A DNA stretch of 12,395 bases from CAZAMT01 sp964486145 (GTDB lineage Bacteria; Bacteroidota; Bacteroidia; Bacteroidales; JAAAOM01), in the NCBI GenBank assembly GCA_964486145.1, contig CAZAMT010000109.1:1-12395 (forward strand), written 5' to 3'. Under the pieces are notes generated by a model, which was not told the DNA's origin, ran no database searches, and was given only the letters and a program-made list of their open reading frames with translations. Shown piece by piece: positions 1-6,476 of the stretch. A program made the translations under genes and the position numbers. Position 1 is the stretch's first letter, and each line of letters opens with the position of its first letter.

Positions 1-317
1 TTAGTCAACGATAACAATCGGTTCGGGATTACCTTGTATTTTATTTTCTTTTCATATTATGATGTAACTAAAAAATATAGCCACGGCATTTTCATTGCAA
101 TCCGAAACTTCAAGTTGTGAAATCATTTCTACAATTTATGGGGCAGACATTTCACAATTTAATGAGGCTAAATACATCGGTACCGGTAAGACAAAAAACC
201 ATCGAAGCAACAATGCTATAAGGTCACTATACATAACTGTCCCAACAAGCGTATATGCTTACAATGGCATTGGCTTATCCATTAAACACAATAAACCAAA
301 CGGATGGAAATAACATC
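1..317. other. Gene-poor left edge, no supportable gene
   Basis: No convincing gene is visible here. On the plus strand one frame is open from the left edge to a TGA at 118-120 (39 codons) and another runs from a TTG at 95 to a TAA ending at 313. Neither has an ATG or a recognisable product. On the minus strand a short in-frame stretch between stops ends in TAA at 1-3 and reads NPEPIVIVD at its C-terminus, but a stop at 52-54 limits it to 16 codons. The stretch also lacks a clear GC-rich hairpin with a T tract that would end the gene at 318-725. It is best treated as intergenic sequence, possibly carrying the 3' tail of a gene outside the window. Confidence 0.5.
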
Positions 318-725
318 TTAATCGGCATCCAACCACAATCTGGCTTTATCGACATCTTTGAAATACTGGATTTGAGTATCTGTTTCTTTCAAAGACATTT
401 GATTGGCTTCAAATGATACCTGCGCAAATAAATTATCTGGTACAACAAATGCAATTTTTCTGGCTCCAATGTCGGAGTATTTAGAAAAAATTGTATTTTC
501 AAACCATCGATGATGTTGATCGGTTTCAATGTAGCGGCACTCATTCATATTCACCAAAAGGTATTTACAACCGTTGATTTGAGCTGCCACATGAATTTTT
601 TTCAGTTCATTATCATAATCTTCACTAAGCAAATTGCCGCATTGTTCTGACCAGTCAACCAGGAGTAAAGATTTCTCTGTATCATGTTTTATCTTTATGA
701 TGTTATTTTCAAATACTTTGTCCAT
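318..725 (-). CDS. SpoIIAA-like (STAS/SEC14 type) small protein
   Basis: This 135-residue cytoplasmic protein has no signal peptide or membrane segment. It alternates beta strands and helices: a strand near residues 18-25 (LLLVDW), a helix, a strand KYLLVNMNE near 53-62, a helix with HHRWFEN, a strand KIAFVVP near 90-96, and a C-terminal YFKDVDKARLWL element. That last element resembles the 'YFDDxxEAxxWL' end common in SpoIIAA-like/STAS family proteins of Bacteroidota, whose members are small and mostly of unknown function. The assignment rests on this overall pattern, not on catalytic residues. It starts with ATG with no Shine-Dalgarno sequence. It stands alone, 201 nt downstream of the mlaD stop, and probably has its own promoter, although none is clear. 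A regulatory or membrane-associated role is only a guess. Confidence 0.6.
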   Translation of the reverse strand: MDKVFENNIIKIKHDTEKSLLLVDWSEQCGNLLSEDYDNELKKIHVAAQINGCKYLLVNMNECRYIETDQHHRWFENTIFSKYSDIGARKIAFVVPDNLFAQVSFEANQMSLKETDTQIQYFKDVDKARLWLDAD

Positions 726-926
726 ATGATTTCATTTAAACAGATTACACTGCAATATTTTTCGTTCTTCTTAACAATGAAATTCATGTAATAATTGTGC
801 CAACATGCACGGATATGCACACACAAGGAACTCCATCCGGTATATCGGTTATTGAGATTATCCGTATGTCAATTGATGGGGAATGTTGAGGATTTTATTG
901 CTCAGTTTGGGGAATAAAGATACATA

Positions 927-1883
927 TCAACCACCCTTTTTTTCCTTCTCTTTTTTGTCTTTCCCGGAAAACAGACGTAAAATCCAACTTTCGCTAACTG
1001 CTTCGGACGCTTGTTTTATTTCAACTACAGTTTCATCAATTTTTTCCATGGAACGATCCAGTTTTTCTGCAAAAACGGAGTCATACAATAATTTATTAAC
1101 CGCCCCTTTTCCATGAATCATCTGTTTTGTTACCATGTTTAAATTTTCAGTTAATCGTTCTGCCTCGGCACCGAGGGAGTCGATATTTTTTAAACTCTGG
1201 TTCAAACTTTCTGAAATTTCATCATTATTTAGCAGTTTACCCAGGTCCCCTTCTCCATTGTTAATTTTTTCGGAAATGCTGTTGATATTCCTTGAAGCCT
1301 GCAAGACGTTGTTACCCAGAATATCAACCTGCGCGGGCATAACCGTGTCGTTCAATAGTTTTCCTAACAGTCCATAACCACTATTTAACTTTGTTGTAAT
1401 TTTGTTTATGTTTGTTGTAATTTCATTTATTTTGGTTGATGTATTTCCCAATTCCTTCATTAAATCATCAAAATCAAGAGTTGGATTAACAGGTACTTCA
1501 CCATTTTCCTTTAAACTTTCAGCATCGGGTGATCCAGGATAAACAACCAGTATCTTGTTTCCCATGAGGCCTTCCGTACCAATTTCAGCCTGAGAATCTT
1601 CCTTTACAAACCGGGCAATGTTTTTTCGAATACTAAATCTTACCTTTACAAGGGTATCACTAATAATCTTAATATCATCCACTGTTCCAACATCTATACC
1701 CGAATACCTTACATTATTACCTTCCTGAAGCCCCCTGACATCATTAAAATACGCATTGAGGTAATGCACATTTGTAAACAGATTCTGCTGCCGTCCTACA
1801 TAAAACAGGCCGGCAAAAAGTAATACGATGCCACCTGTAATGAGCAGACCAAGTTTAACATTGTTTAGTTTTGTGTTTGCCAT
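927..1883 (-). CDS. mlaD: MlaD-family MCE protein (lipid transport)
   Basis: This 318-residue protein has one N-terminal membrane anchor (about residues 11-29, LGLLITGGIVLLFAGLFYVG) and a periplasmic MCE domain at about 38-117. The domain contains the typical DVRGLQEGNNVRYSGIDVG and GTEGLMGNK stretches. MCE proteins form hexameric rings or tubes that carry phospholipids or other hydrophobic molecules between inner and outer membrane, together with an MlaE permease and MlaF ATPase. Downstream of the domain lies a long helical tail (about 145-300) with three copies of a GxGxLGKLLxD-like element at residues 169-179, 210-221 and 258-268. The protein ends in a lysine-rich tail. It is the last gene of the mlaE-mlaF-mlaD unit, 11 nt after mlaF. 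At 318 residues it is longer than E. coli MlaD because of the helical tail, as is usual in Bacteroidota. I see no clear terminator after it. Confidence 0.9.
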   Translation of the reverse strand: MANTKLNNVKLGLLITGGIVLLFAGLFYVGRQQNLFTNVHYLNAYFNDVRGLQEGNNVRYSGIDVGTVDDIKIISDTLVKVRFSIRKNIARFVKEDSQAEIGTEGLMGNKILVVYPGSPDAESLKENGEVPVNPTLDFDDLMKELGNTSTKINEITTNINKITTKLNSGYGLLGKLLNDTVMPAQVDILGNNVLQASRNINSISEKINNGEGDLGKLLNNDEISESLNQSLKNIDSLGAEAERLTENLNMVTKQMIHGKGAVNKLLYDSVFAEKLDRSMEKIDETVVEIKQASEAVSESWILRLFSGKDKKEKEKKGG

Positions 1884-1894
1884 TATAAATCCAA

Positions 1895-2629
1895 TTAAAC
1901 AAAATACTCCTTAATTTCAGTTTCAGTATAACCTCTGAGGTCATCAAATGTTCCTTCTGCATAAAATTTACCATTTTTTAGCAGCTTAACCCAATCGCCG
2001 GTGAGCCGAGCGCATTTTACATCATGTGTAACAGTTAACGCCGTTGTATGATATTTTTCTCTGACGGAAATCATCAATTCACTAATTTCACGTGATGTAA
2101 TCGGGTCAAGACCTGTGGTAGGTTCATCATACAGAATTATTTCCGGCTTCATGATGAGGGTTCGTGCCAACCCTACCCTTTTTTTCATACCACCGGAAAG
2201 TTCCGAAGGCATTTTATCGATTGCTTCAGATAATCCTACATTTTCAAGCGCTTCATCTACCAGGTCATTAAGTTCTCCTTTGTTTTGCATGTTTTTTGTT
2301 CGTCGCAAAGGAAATTCAAGATTTTCCCGCACTGACATTGAATCATACAAAGCTCCTCCCTGAAAGACATATCCTATTCTTTTCCGGAATTCTTCGAGTT
2401 TATCAGCGGAAATTTCGAGCATATTAGTGTCAAATACCCGTATAGTGCCACCATCAGGTTCAATGAGTTTCACAATGCATTTAAGTAATACCGATTTACC
2501 CGTACCAGATCTTCCCATGACAACGATGTTCTTCCCTTTTTCCAAAGAAAGATTAACATCCGTTAAGACGTCACCTTCGGTAAACGATTTTTTCAGCCCT
2601 TCGATTTCAATAACATTGTTCATTAGCAT
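1895..2629 (-). CDS. mlaF: MlaF-type ABC transporter ATPase
   Basis: This 244-residue nucleotide-binding subunit of the MCE lipid transporter hydrolyses ATP on the cytoplasmic side to drive lipid movement through MlaE. It has Walker A GRSGTGKS (39-46), Q-loop Q90, the signature LSGGMKKR (144-151), Walker B IILYDE (164-169), the D-loop GLDP and the H-loop H202. The methionine in the signature (LSGGM, not LSGGQ) followed by KKRVGLAR is characteristic of the MlaF/Mkl branch, which supports this call over a generic ABC ATPase. All catalytic residues are present. The ATG lies 2 nt after the mlaE stop, and a second in-frame ATG two codons later could equally be used. The tight spacing to mlaE on one side and mlaD on the other indicates translational coupling and one transcript. 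Confidence 0.93.
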   Translation of the reverse strand: MLMNNVIEIEGLKKSFTEGDVLTDVNLSLEKGKNIVVMGRSGTGKSVLLKCIVKLIEPDGGTIRVFDTNMLEISADKLEEFRKRIGYVFQGGALYDSMSVRENLEFPLRRTKNMQNKGELNDLVDEALENVGLSEAIDKMPSELSGGMKKRVGLARTLIMKPEIILYDEPTTGLDPITSREISELMISVREKYHTTALTVTHDVKCARLTGDWVKLLKNGKFYAEGTFDDLRGYTETEIKEYFV

Positions 2630-2631
2630 TG

Positions 2632-3495
2632 TTATAAAAAATTCATCAGATCAATGATTTGAACGACAACCAAATCAATAATAAATATGGTCAGTGAAGC
2701 TGTAACAACCGCTGAATTTGCTGACTGCCCCACTGCTTCTGTACCCTGGCCTGTTGTATAACCTTTGTAACACCCAATCAGTCCGATGAAAAATCCAAAT
2801 ATTATCGATTTAATGGTTGCCGGGATAATGTCTATCAATTCCAATACATCAAGTGCATCTCTGAAAAATACCATTAGCGAAATTTTACTTCTGATGATAA
2901 TTGCCACGTAGGAACCTAATAATCCTATAAAATCAGCAAAAATAACCAATATCGGAATCATAACTGTTGTTGCCAGTACCCGTGATGCAACTACGTACTT
3001 GATGGGGTTCGCGCCGGAAACTTCCATGGCATCGATTTGCTCTGTGACTTTCATGGAGCCAAGTTCAGCACCAATCCCCGAGCCTATTTTCCCGGCGCAA
3101 ATGAGTGCTGTAATCACCGGGCCGATTTCCCTGATAATGGAAATGGAGACCATACCTGGCAACCATGCTTCTGCTCCAAACTCAACAAGCACCGGACGGG
3201 ATTGCAAAGTTAACACAAGCCCCATGATAAAATTGGTAATGGCAATGAGCATAAACGTATTATAACCATAATAGTATGCATGTTTCATAAATTCCTTATG
3301 CTCAAAGGGCTTCTTAAAAAACGAACCAAATACTTTACCTGTAAACATGGTCAAATCACCTGTTTCTTTTGCAAAATCGTAGATGATCTTTGAGCCGAGA
3401 AATTTTTTGTCGTTAATAAATTTCACGTAACATTGTATTAAAAATATATATTTCTTCCGACCAGGCAAAGCTATCAAATAGGTATGATATAGCAT
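2632..3495 (-). CDS. mlaE: MlaE-family lipid ABC permease
   Basis: This integral membrane permease of the MCE lipid transporter has several hydrophobic helices (TFMLIAITNFIMGLVL, the VLATTVMIPILVIFADFIGLLG region, SIIFGFFIGLIGC, ASLTIFIIDLVVV). It carries the family hallmark VTEQIDAMEVSGANPIKYV, preceded by GKIGSGIGAELGSM. The start is uncertain. An in-frame GTG-ATG pair begins at 3498/3495 and gives 287-288 residues, but the first 20-odd residues look unlike the family. A GTG at 3424-3426 would give 264 residues, nearer the usual MlaE length. Neither has a convincing Shine-Dalgarno sequence; AAGG lies only 2 nt before the ATG. I report the ATG at 3495. The gene is the first of the mlaE-mlaF-mlaD unit and ends with TAA 2 nt before mlaF. 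Confidence 0.9.
   Translation of the reverse strand: MLYHTYLIALPGRKKYIFLIQCYVKFINDKKFLGSKIIYDFAKETGDLTMFTGKVFGSFFKKPFEHKEFMKHAYYYGYNTFMLIAITNFIMGLVLTLQSRPVLVEFGAEAWLPGMVSISIIREIGPVITALICAGKIGSGIGAELGSMKVTEQIDAMEVSGANPIKYVVASRVLATTVMIPILVIFADFIGLLGSYVAIIIRSKISLMVFFRDALDVLELIDIIPATIKSIIFGFFIGLIGCYKGYTTGQGTEAVGQSANSAVVTASLTIFIIDLVVVQIIDLMNFL
3439..3469 (-). promoter_or_regulatory. Candidate Bacteroidota promoter near mlaE start
   Basis: On the minus strand TTTG (3466-3469) is followed after exactly 19 nt by TATTTTTA (3439-3446). This is one mismatch from the Bacteroidota -7 pattern TAnnTTTG. It lies inside the N-terminal extension of mlaE, so if it is real, translation must begin at the GTG at 3426 or later. 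The local AT richness makes chance matches easy. Confidence 0.22.
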
Positions 3496-3549
3496 CACCT
3501 TAAAATTAACGTTTATTATTTAATGTTGTTATAATAAAATTTCAACCAA

Positions 3550-3582
3550 TGTATAAAACTGGTTCGAATACCCGTTCAAACC
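3550..3582 (-). promoter_or_regulatory. Candidate mla promoter overlapped by a dyad
   Basis: Upstream of mlaE the minus strand carries TTGAAC (3574-3579), an 18-nt spacer and TATACA (3550-3555), resembling a -35/-10 pair. An imperfect inverted repeat, GGTTTGAA-N6-TTCGAACC on the minus strand (3561-3582, one mismatched pair), covers the -35 element and part of the spacer, as an operator would. Both elements are read directly from the sequence. Promoter and operator functions are inference. Confidence 0.3.
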
Positions 3583-3619
3583 TGCATTGTTTTATTGTTA
3601 AACAATCGATGCCGGATAA

Positions 3620-4147
3620 TCAGCTATTCATAACTTTTGATTTTACGTCTTGCTTGCCCTGGTTAAGCCAGGCAGAAAACATCCAATGGGACTTTTCGAG
3701 ATGTATTATCATTTTATTTATAATGTCTACGGTTCCAACATCGCCTACATCCTGCGCTGCTTCGGATGCATCAACCATAAATGATAGCAGCATTTGAAAA
3801 TCGTTCAGAACCTCGCGTACCATTTCTACAGCCGCTAACTCAGGACTTACCTCCTCTATTTCGGCTACTTCAAGATAGTCTTTCAAGGTACTCAATGGAG
3901 TTTTTCCAAATACCCTGATTCGCTCTGCGATAACATCAATGTTCTTCTTTGAGATTTCATACTGTTCTTCAAAATGATCATGCAAATCGAAGAAATCGGA
4001 GCCTTTTACATTCCAGTGAAAATTTCTTAATTTCTGATACTGGATATGATAGTTGGCCAGTAATTTATTCAGGTTATTTACTACTTCAGCAGTTTCCAGA
4101 TCAGTAAATCCTAATTTCGCGTGTGTTTTTAACTTTGTCTTTTCCAT
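3620..4147 (-). CDS. dps: Dps-family miniferritin
   Basis: This 175-residue ferritin-like protein of the Dps type forms 12-subunit shells. It oxidises Fe(II), usually with hydrogen peroxide, stores the iron as mineral, and so limits hydroxyl radical damage; some members also bind DNA. The inter-subunit ferroxidase ligands have the exact family spacing: H44 (in NFHWNVKG), H56 (DLHDHFEE), D71 and E75 (IDVIAERI). The C-terminal helix carries the usual HWMFSAWL segment. The N-terminus has only a few lysines, so DNA binding is not certain. It starts with ATG at 4147, 39 nt after the stop of the universal stress gene and on the same strand. The two probably share a transcript as a stress unit. A weak AT-rich hairpin (3586-3606) follows the stop and is not a convincing terminator. 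Confidence 0.95.
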   Translation of the reverse strand: MEKTKLKTHAKLGFTDLETAEVVNNLNKLLANYHIQYQKLRNFHWNVKGSDFFDLHDHFEEQYEISKKNIDVIAERIRVFGKTPLSTLKDYLEVAEIEEVSPELAAVEMVREVLNDFQMLLSFMVDASEAAQDVGDVGTVDIINKMIIHLEKSHWMFSAWLNQGKQDVKSKVMNS

Positions 4148-4186
4148 AATAACGATTCTATGTTTTTTTGATTTAATTTTAATAGA

Positions 4187-5062
4187 TTATGAGGGGGAAA
4201 ACATTTCTTTATTGAAAATAATCACCGGCAGTTTTGATTCATTAATGACTTCTTTACTAACACTCGGATGAAAAAGTCTTTCCCAGAAATTGCGGTTTTC
4301 TTTCAACAGTGCAATAATATCTGCCTGGTTTGACCCGGCATAGCTCACAATGGCATTGGCAACATCATCGTTACCATCAACACTGGCAAAATCCAACGAT
4401 TTGTATTTCAGTTCATTTTCCAGCATACTTCTAAATCCTCTGTCTTCAAGTGAATCTTCAAATTTTTTCTTATCTTCAACAACATGCAGGGCTGTTACTC
4501 CCGACTGAAAATGTTCAGCCAAATCTGCCAATATTTTAATTGACTCCACGTCCTGCTTCTGATAATCGGTTGCATAAATAATATTGTTCACTTGCTTAAA
4601 TTTTGCTTCCCCGGGAACAATCATAACCGGGCACTTTGCCTCTTCGATGTAATAACTGTTATCATTAATCAGGTAACGGACTTCACCTTCAATTCCATGA
4701 GGCATTAAAAACAAGTAGGTTTTTTTATTCTTCGCCTCTTCGGAAAGAATCATTTCTGTATTTCCTATTTCTAACCTTATTTCAATCTCACAATTAAGTT
4801 GAAACTGCTTCTGAAAATCCGCTTTAAGGTCTGTGAAATATTTGTGGGCAACTTTTTTTTGCTCTTCCATCAGCTCGTAACTGCTGGCAGATGCAAGGGT
4901 TCCATCGGGATCAGAAAATCCCCTGTAAAAGTCCATGTTTCGGGTATCAATTACGTGCACCATTTTTATGTTTTTGTTCAGATGCTCTGCAAGACGAATC
5001 CCATAGGTTAAAACGTTTTCATGTTTTTCCAGGAATTGTGCATAGATGACAATTGTGTCCAT
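4187..5062 (-). CDS. Tandem universal stress protein (UspA family)
   Basis: This 291-residue cytoplasmic protein is built from two UspA-like domains, about residues 1-150 and 157-288. Each begins with a hydrophobic strand (DTIVIYA; NNIIYATDY) and ends with a cPVxIv-type strand (KCPVMIVP; KLPVIIFN). Family members bind ATP or act as structural stress factors. The usual ATP-binding pattern G-2x-G-9x-G-[ST] is degraded here. The first domain has HGIEGEVRYLINDNS and so lacks the final glycine; the second has no such motif (KENRNFWERLFHPS). It is therefore likely a non-ATP-binding type. The ATG at 5062 is preceded by a candidate Bacteroidota promoter at 5102-5132. The gene leads into dps 39 nt downstream, consistent with a joint stationary-phase or oxidative-stress response. 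Confidence 0.88.
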   Translation of the reverse strand: MDTIVIYAQFLEKHENVLTYGIRLAEHLNKNIKMVHVIDTRNMDFYRGFSDPDGTLASASSYELMEEQKKVAHKYFTDLKADFQKQFQLNCEIEIRLEIGNTEMILSEEAKNKKTYLFLMPHGIEGEVRYLINDNSYYIEEAKCPVMIVPGEAKFKQVNNIIYATDYQKQDVESIKILADLAEHFQSGVTALHVVEDKKKFEDSLEDRGFRSMLENELKYKSLDFASVDGNDDVANAIVSYAGSNQADIIALLKENRNFWERLFHPSVSKEVINESKLPVIIFNKEMFSPS

Positions 5063-5101
5063 GTTGTAAATATTTTTACTGATTATAGTTCAAAATTCGG
5101 A

Positions 5102-5132
5102 CAGAAATAATCAGAAGATTTTCAAACTCAAA
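5102..5132 (-). promoter_or_regulatory. Candidate Bacteroidota promoter for usp-dps
   Basis: On the minus strand TTTG (5129-5132) is followed after 19 nt by TATTTCTG (5102-5109), one mismatch from TAnnTTTG. This is the spacing described for the primary sigma factor of Bacteroidota. Transcription would start near 5095 and leave a leader of about 33 nt before the ATG at 5062. A TATAAT lies further in (5082-5087) but has no good -35 partner. Confidence 0.42.
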
Positions 5133-5262
5133 CACAGGACAGATAATCAACAACCGATCAGTAAGATAGGGAAGTTTCCATTCAATTTGTTAATTTAACA
5201 GAAAGAGTAGAATTCGGGGGATGTGTGGAATTGATTCTACACTTTATCATTTGGTTGCAAAA

Positions 5263-5308
5263 TCCAAAAATAAAACATCCGCTACCTGAATTCAGGTAGT
5301 GGATGTTT
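5263..5308 (-). terminator. Intrinsic terminator of the exporter operon
   Basis: A 36-nt inverted repeat (5273-5308) folds into an 18-pair stem with one mismatch (5281/5300). Its core is an 18-nt perfect palindrome around GAATTC (5282-5299). On the minus strand it is followed by TTTTATTTTT, as expected of a Rho-independent terminator, and it lies 27 nt past the stop of the adaptor gene. The reading in the minus direction is the better one because the T tract is on that side. Since the symmetry runs to the centre, the loop must open a few of the central pairs. Confidence 0.8.
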
Positions 5309-5335
5309 GCCTAAACGCGTTTATTTAATCCTGAA

Positions 5336-6451
5336 TCAGGTACTTTTTTTCTTTTCCGGTTCTTTTTTCTTGTTGGACTTTACTTTGTCATCTAATTTGA
5401 TACCCGAAAGCACTTCGATATTAATGCCATCAGAGAGACCTGTTTCTATGTATTTTTTTTCAAAATTTTGGGGTTCGGTTTCCACTTCAACAAAAACCGA
5501 ATCTTTGTTTTCTTCGAATTTCAACAGCGATTCGGAGATGACCATCACGCTATCACGCTTATCGAGAACTATATCGGCGTTTGCGCTATAACCGGCCCGG
5601 ATGAAATATCCCTTTTTAAGCATTACATCTGCTTTAATCTCAAACTGAATGGCGCCGTTTTCTTCAACTCCTTTGGGAGAGATGTATTCGAGCGTTGCAT
5701 CGAAAGTTTCATCTTCAATTGCACCAATTGACAATACCAGGTCCATGCCGGGCTTAATTTTGCCAACTTCAGTCTCATCAACTTTTCCTTCAAATATCAT
5801 TTCACCCATGTCAGCAACGGAAGCGATCGTAGTTCCTTCATTAAAGGTATTCGCCTGAATAACTGAATTACCCTGTTCTACGGGAACATCGAGTACCATT
5901 CCTGTAATGGTAGATTTAATGAAGGTATTGGATGCCTGCCCGGATTTTTTGGTGACTCCTTCTTTAATCAATTGCAGATTGTTTTCGGCTGCTTCCAGTT
6001 CCTCGATGGCGCTTTGATAATCCAACTCATACTGTTGAAATTCTGCTTCAGGGATTACGCCTTCGTCAAACACTTTTCGTTGACGTTCATATACGATTTT
6101 GGCATCTTCATGACGCAATTTAGCTTTATTGAGACGCGATTCTGCATTGTTCAAACTTACCATATCAGGAATAATTTTAACCTTAGCGATTAAGTCACCC
6201 TCCTGAACCTCGTCACCTGGTTCAATATACACGGTTTCGATAATACCGGAAACATGAGGTTTTATTTCGATTTCCTTTCTGGGTACTACCGCTCCTGTAG
6301 CTACTGTTTTTTTTATGATGTTGTCAATTTTTGGTTTCTGGGTTTCCCAAAACTCCGGTTTTTCTTTGGATTTGTTATACAGATATACGAACAGCCATGC
6401 GCAGCCGCCAACTATAAGCACTAAAAATATAATTAACAATACCTTTTTCAT
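5336..6451 (-). CDS. HlyD/MacA-type periplasmic adaptor
   Basis: This 371-residue periplasmic adaptor (membrane fusion) subunit links an inner-membrane ABC exporter to an outer-membrane channel. It has an N-terminal hydrophobic segment (about 4-26) and the first half of a lipoyl-like domain (KPHVSGIIETVYIEPGDEV, about 65-95). A coiled-coil hairpin rich in A, E, L, K and Q follows (about 98-165), then the second lipoyl half (STITGMVLDVPVEQGNSV) and beta-barrel and membrane-proximal domains. The tail is lysine/glutamate-rich. A cysteine at 17 within VGGC looks like a lipobox, but the following AWLFVYLY continues the hydrophobic stretch, so a membrane anchor is more likely than a lipoprotein. 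It is the last gene of the exporter operon, 25 nt after the second permease, and is followed by a clear terminator. MacA is the nearest well-known relative; the substrate is unknown. Confidence 0.9.
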   Translation of the reverse strand: MKKVLLIIFLVLIVGGCAWLFVYLYNKSKEKPEFWETQKPKIDNIIKKTVATGAVVPRKEIEIKPHVSGIIETVYIEPGDEVQEGDLIAKVKIIPDMVSLNNAESRLNKAKLRHEDAKIVYERQRKVFDEGVIPEAEFQQYELDYQSAIEELEAAENNLQLIKEGVTKKSGQASNTFIKSTITGMVLDVPVEQGNSVIQANTFNEGTTIASVADMGEMIFEGKVDETEVGKIKPGMDLVLSIGAIEDETFDATLEYISPKGVEENGAIQFEIKADVMLKKGYFIRAGYSANADIVLDKRDSVMVISESLLKFEENKDSVFVEVETEPQNFEKKYIETGLSDGINIEVLSGIKLDDKVKSNKKKEPEKKKST

Positions 6452-6476
6452 TTCCTTTTATTATTTAATGGTTTTA

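Noticed and set aside
1..60. Minus-strand fragment ending NPEPIVIVD then TAA
   Set aside because: It looks like the end of a protein, but a stop codon 16 codons upstream and the lack of a start leave nothing to annotate.
1..120. Plus-strand frame open from the left edge for 39 codons
   Set aside because: It could be the 3' end of a gene outside the window, but the short length and lack of recognisable sequence do not support a call.
95..313. Plus-strand open frame of 72 codons starting at TTG
   Set aside because: It has no ATG, no ribosome-binding signal, no recognisable domain and unremarkable composition; chance open frame in AT-rich DNA.
775..860. Repeated ATGCAC words and a near-palindrome CCGGTATATCGG between mlaD and the SpoIIAA-like gene
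   Set aside because: The elements are too short and imperfect to separate from chance, and no T run makes them a terminator.
3551..3585. tRNA-like T-loop sequence (GGTTCGAAT) on the plus strand
   Set aside because: The flanking bases do not form the 5-bp T stem and no acceptor, D or anticodon arms are present; it is explained by the imperfect inverted repeat there.
3586..3606. Hairpin ATTGTTT-N7-AAACAAT after dps
   Set aside because: The stem is short and almost all A-T, with no T run placed to make an intrinsic terminator.
6396..6451. Lipobox-like VGGC in the adaptor N-terminus
   Set aside because: The hydrophobic stretch continues past the cysteine, as in a membrane anchor; evidence for lipidation is weak.
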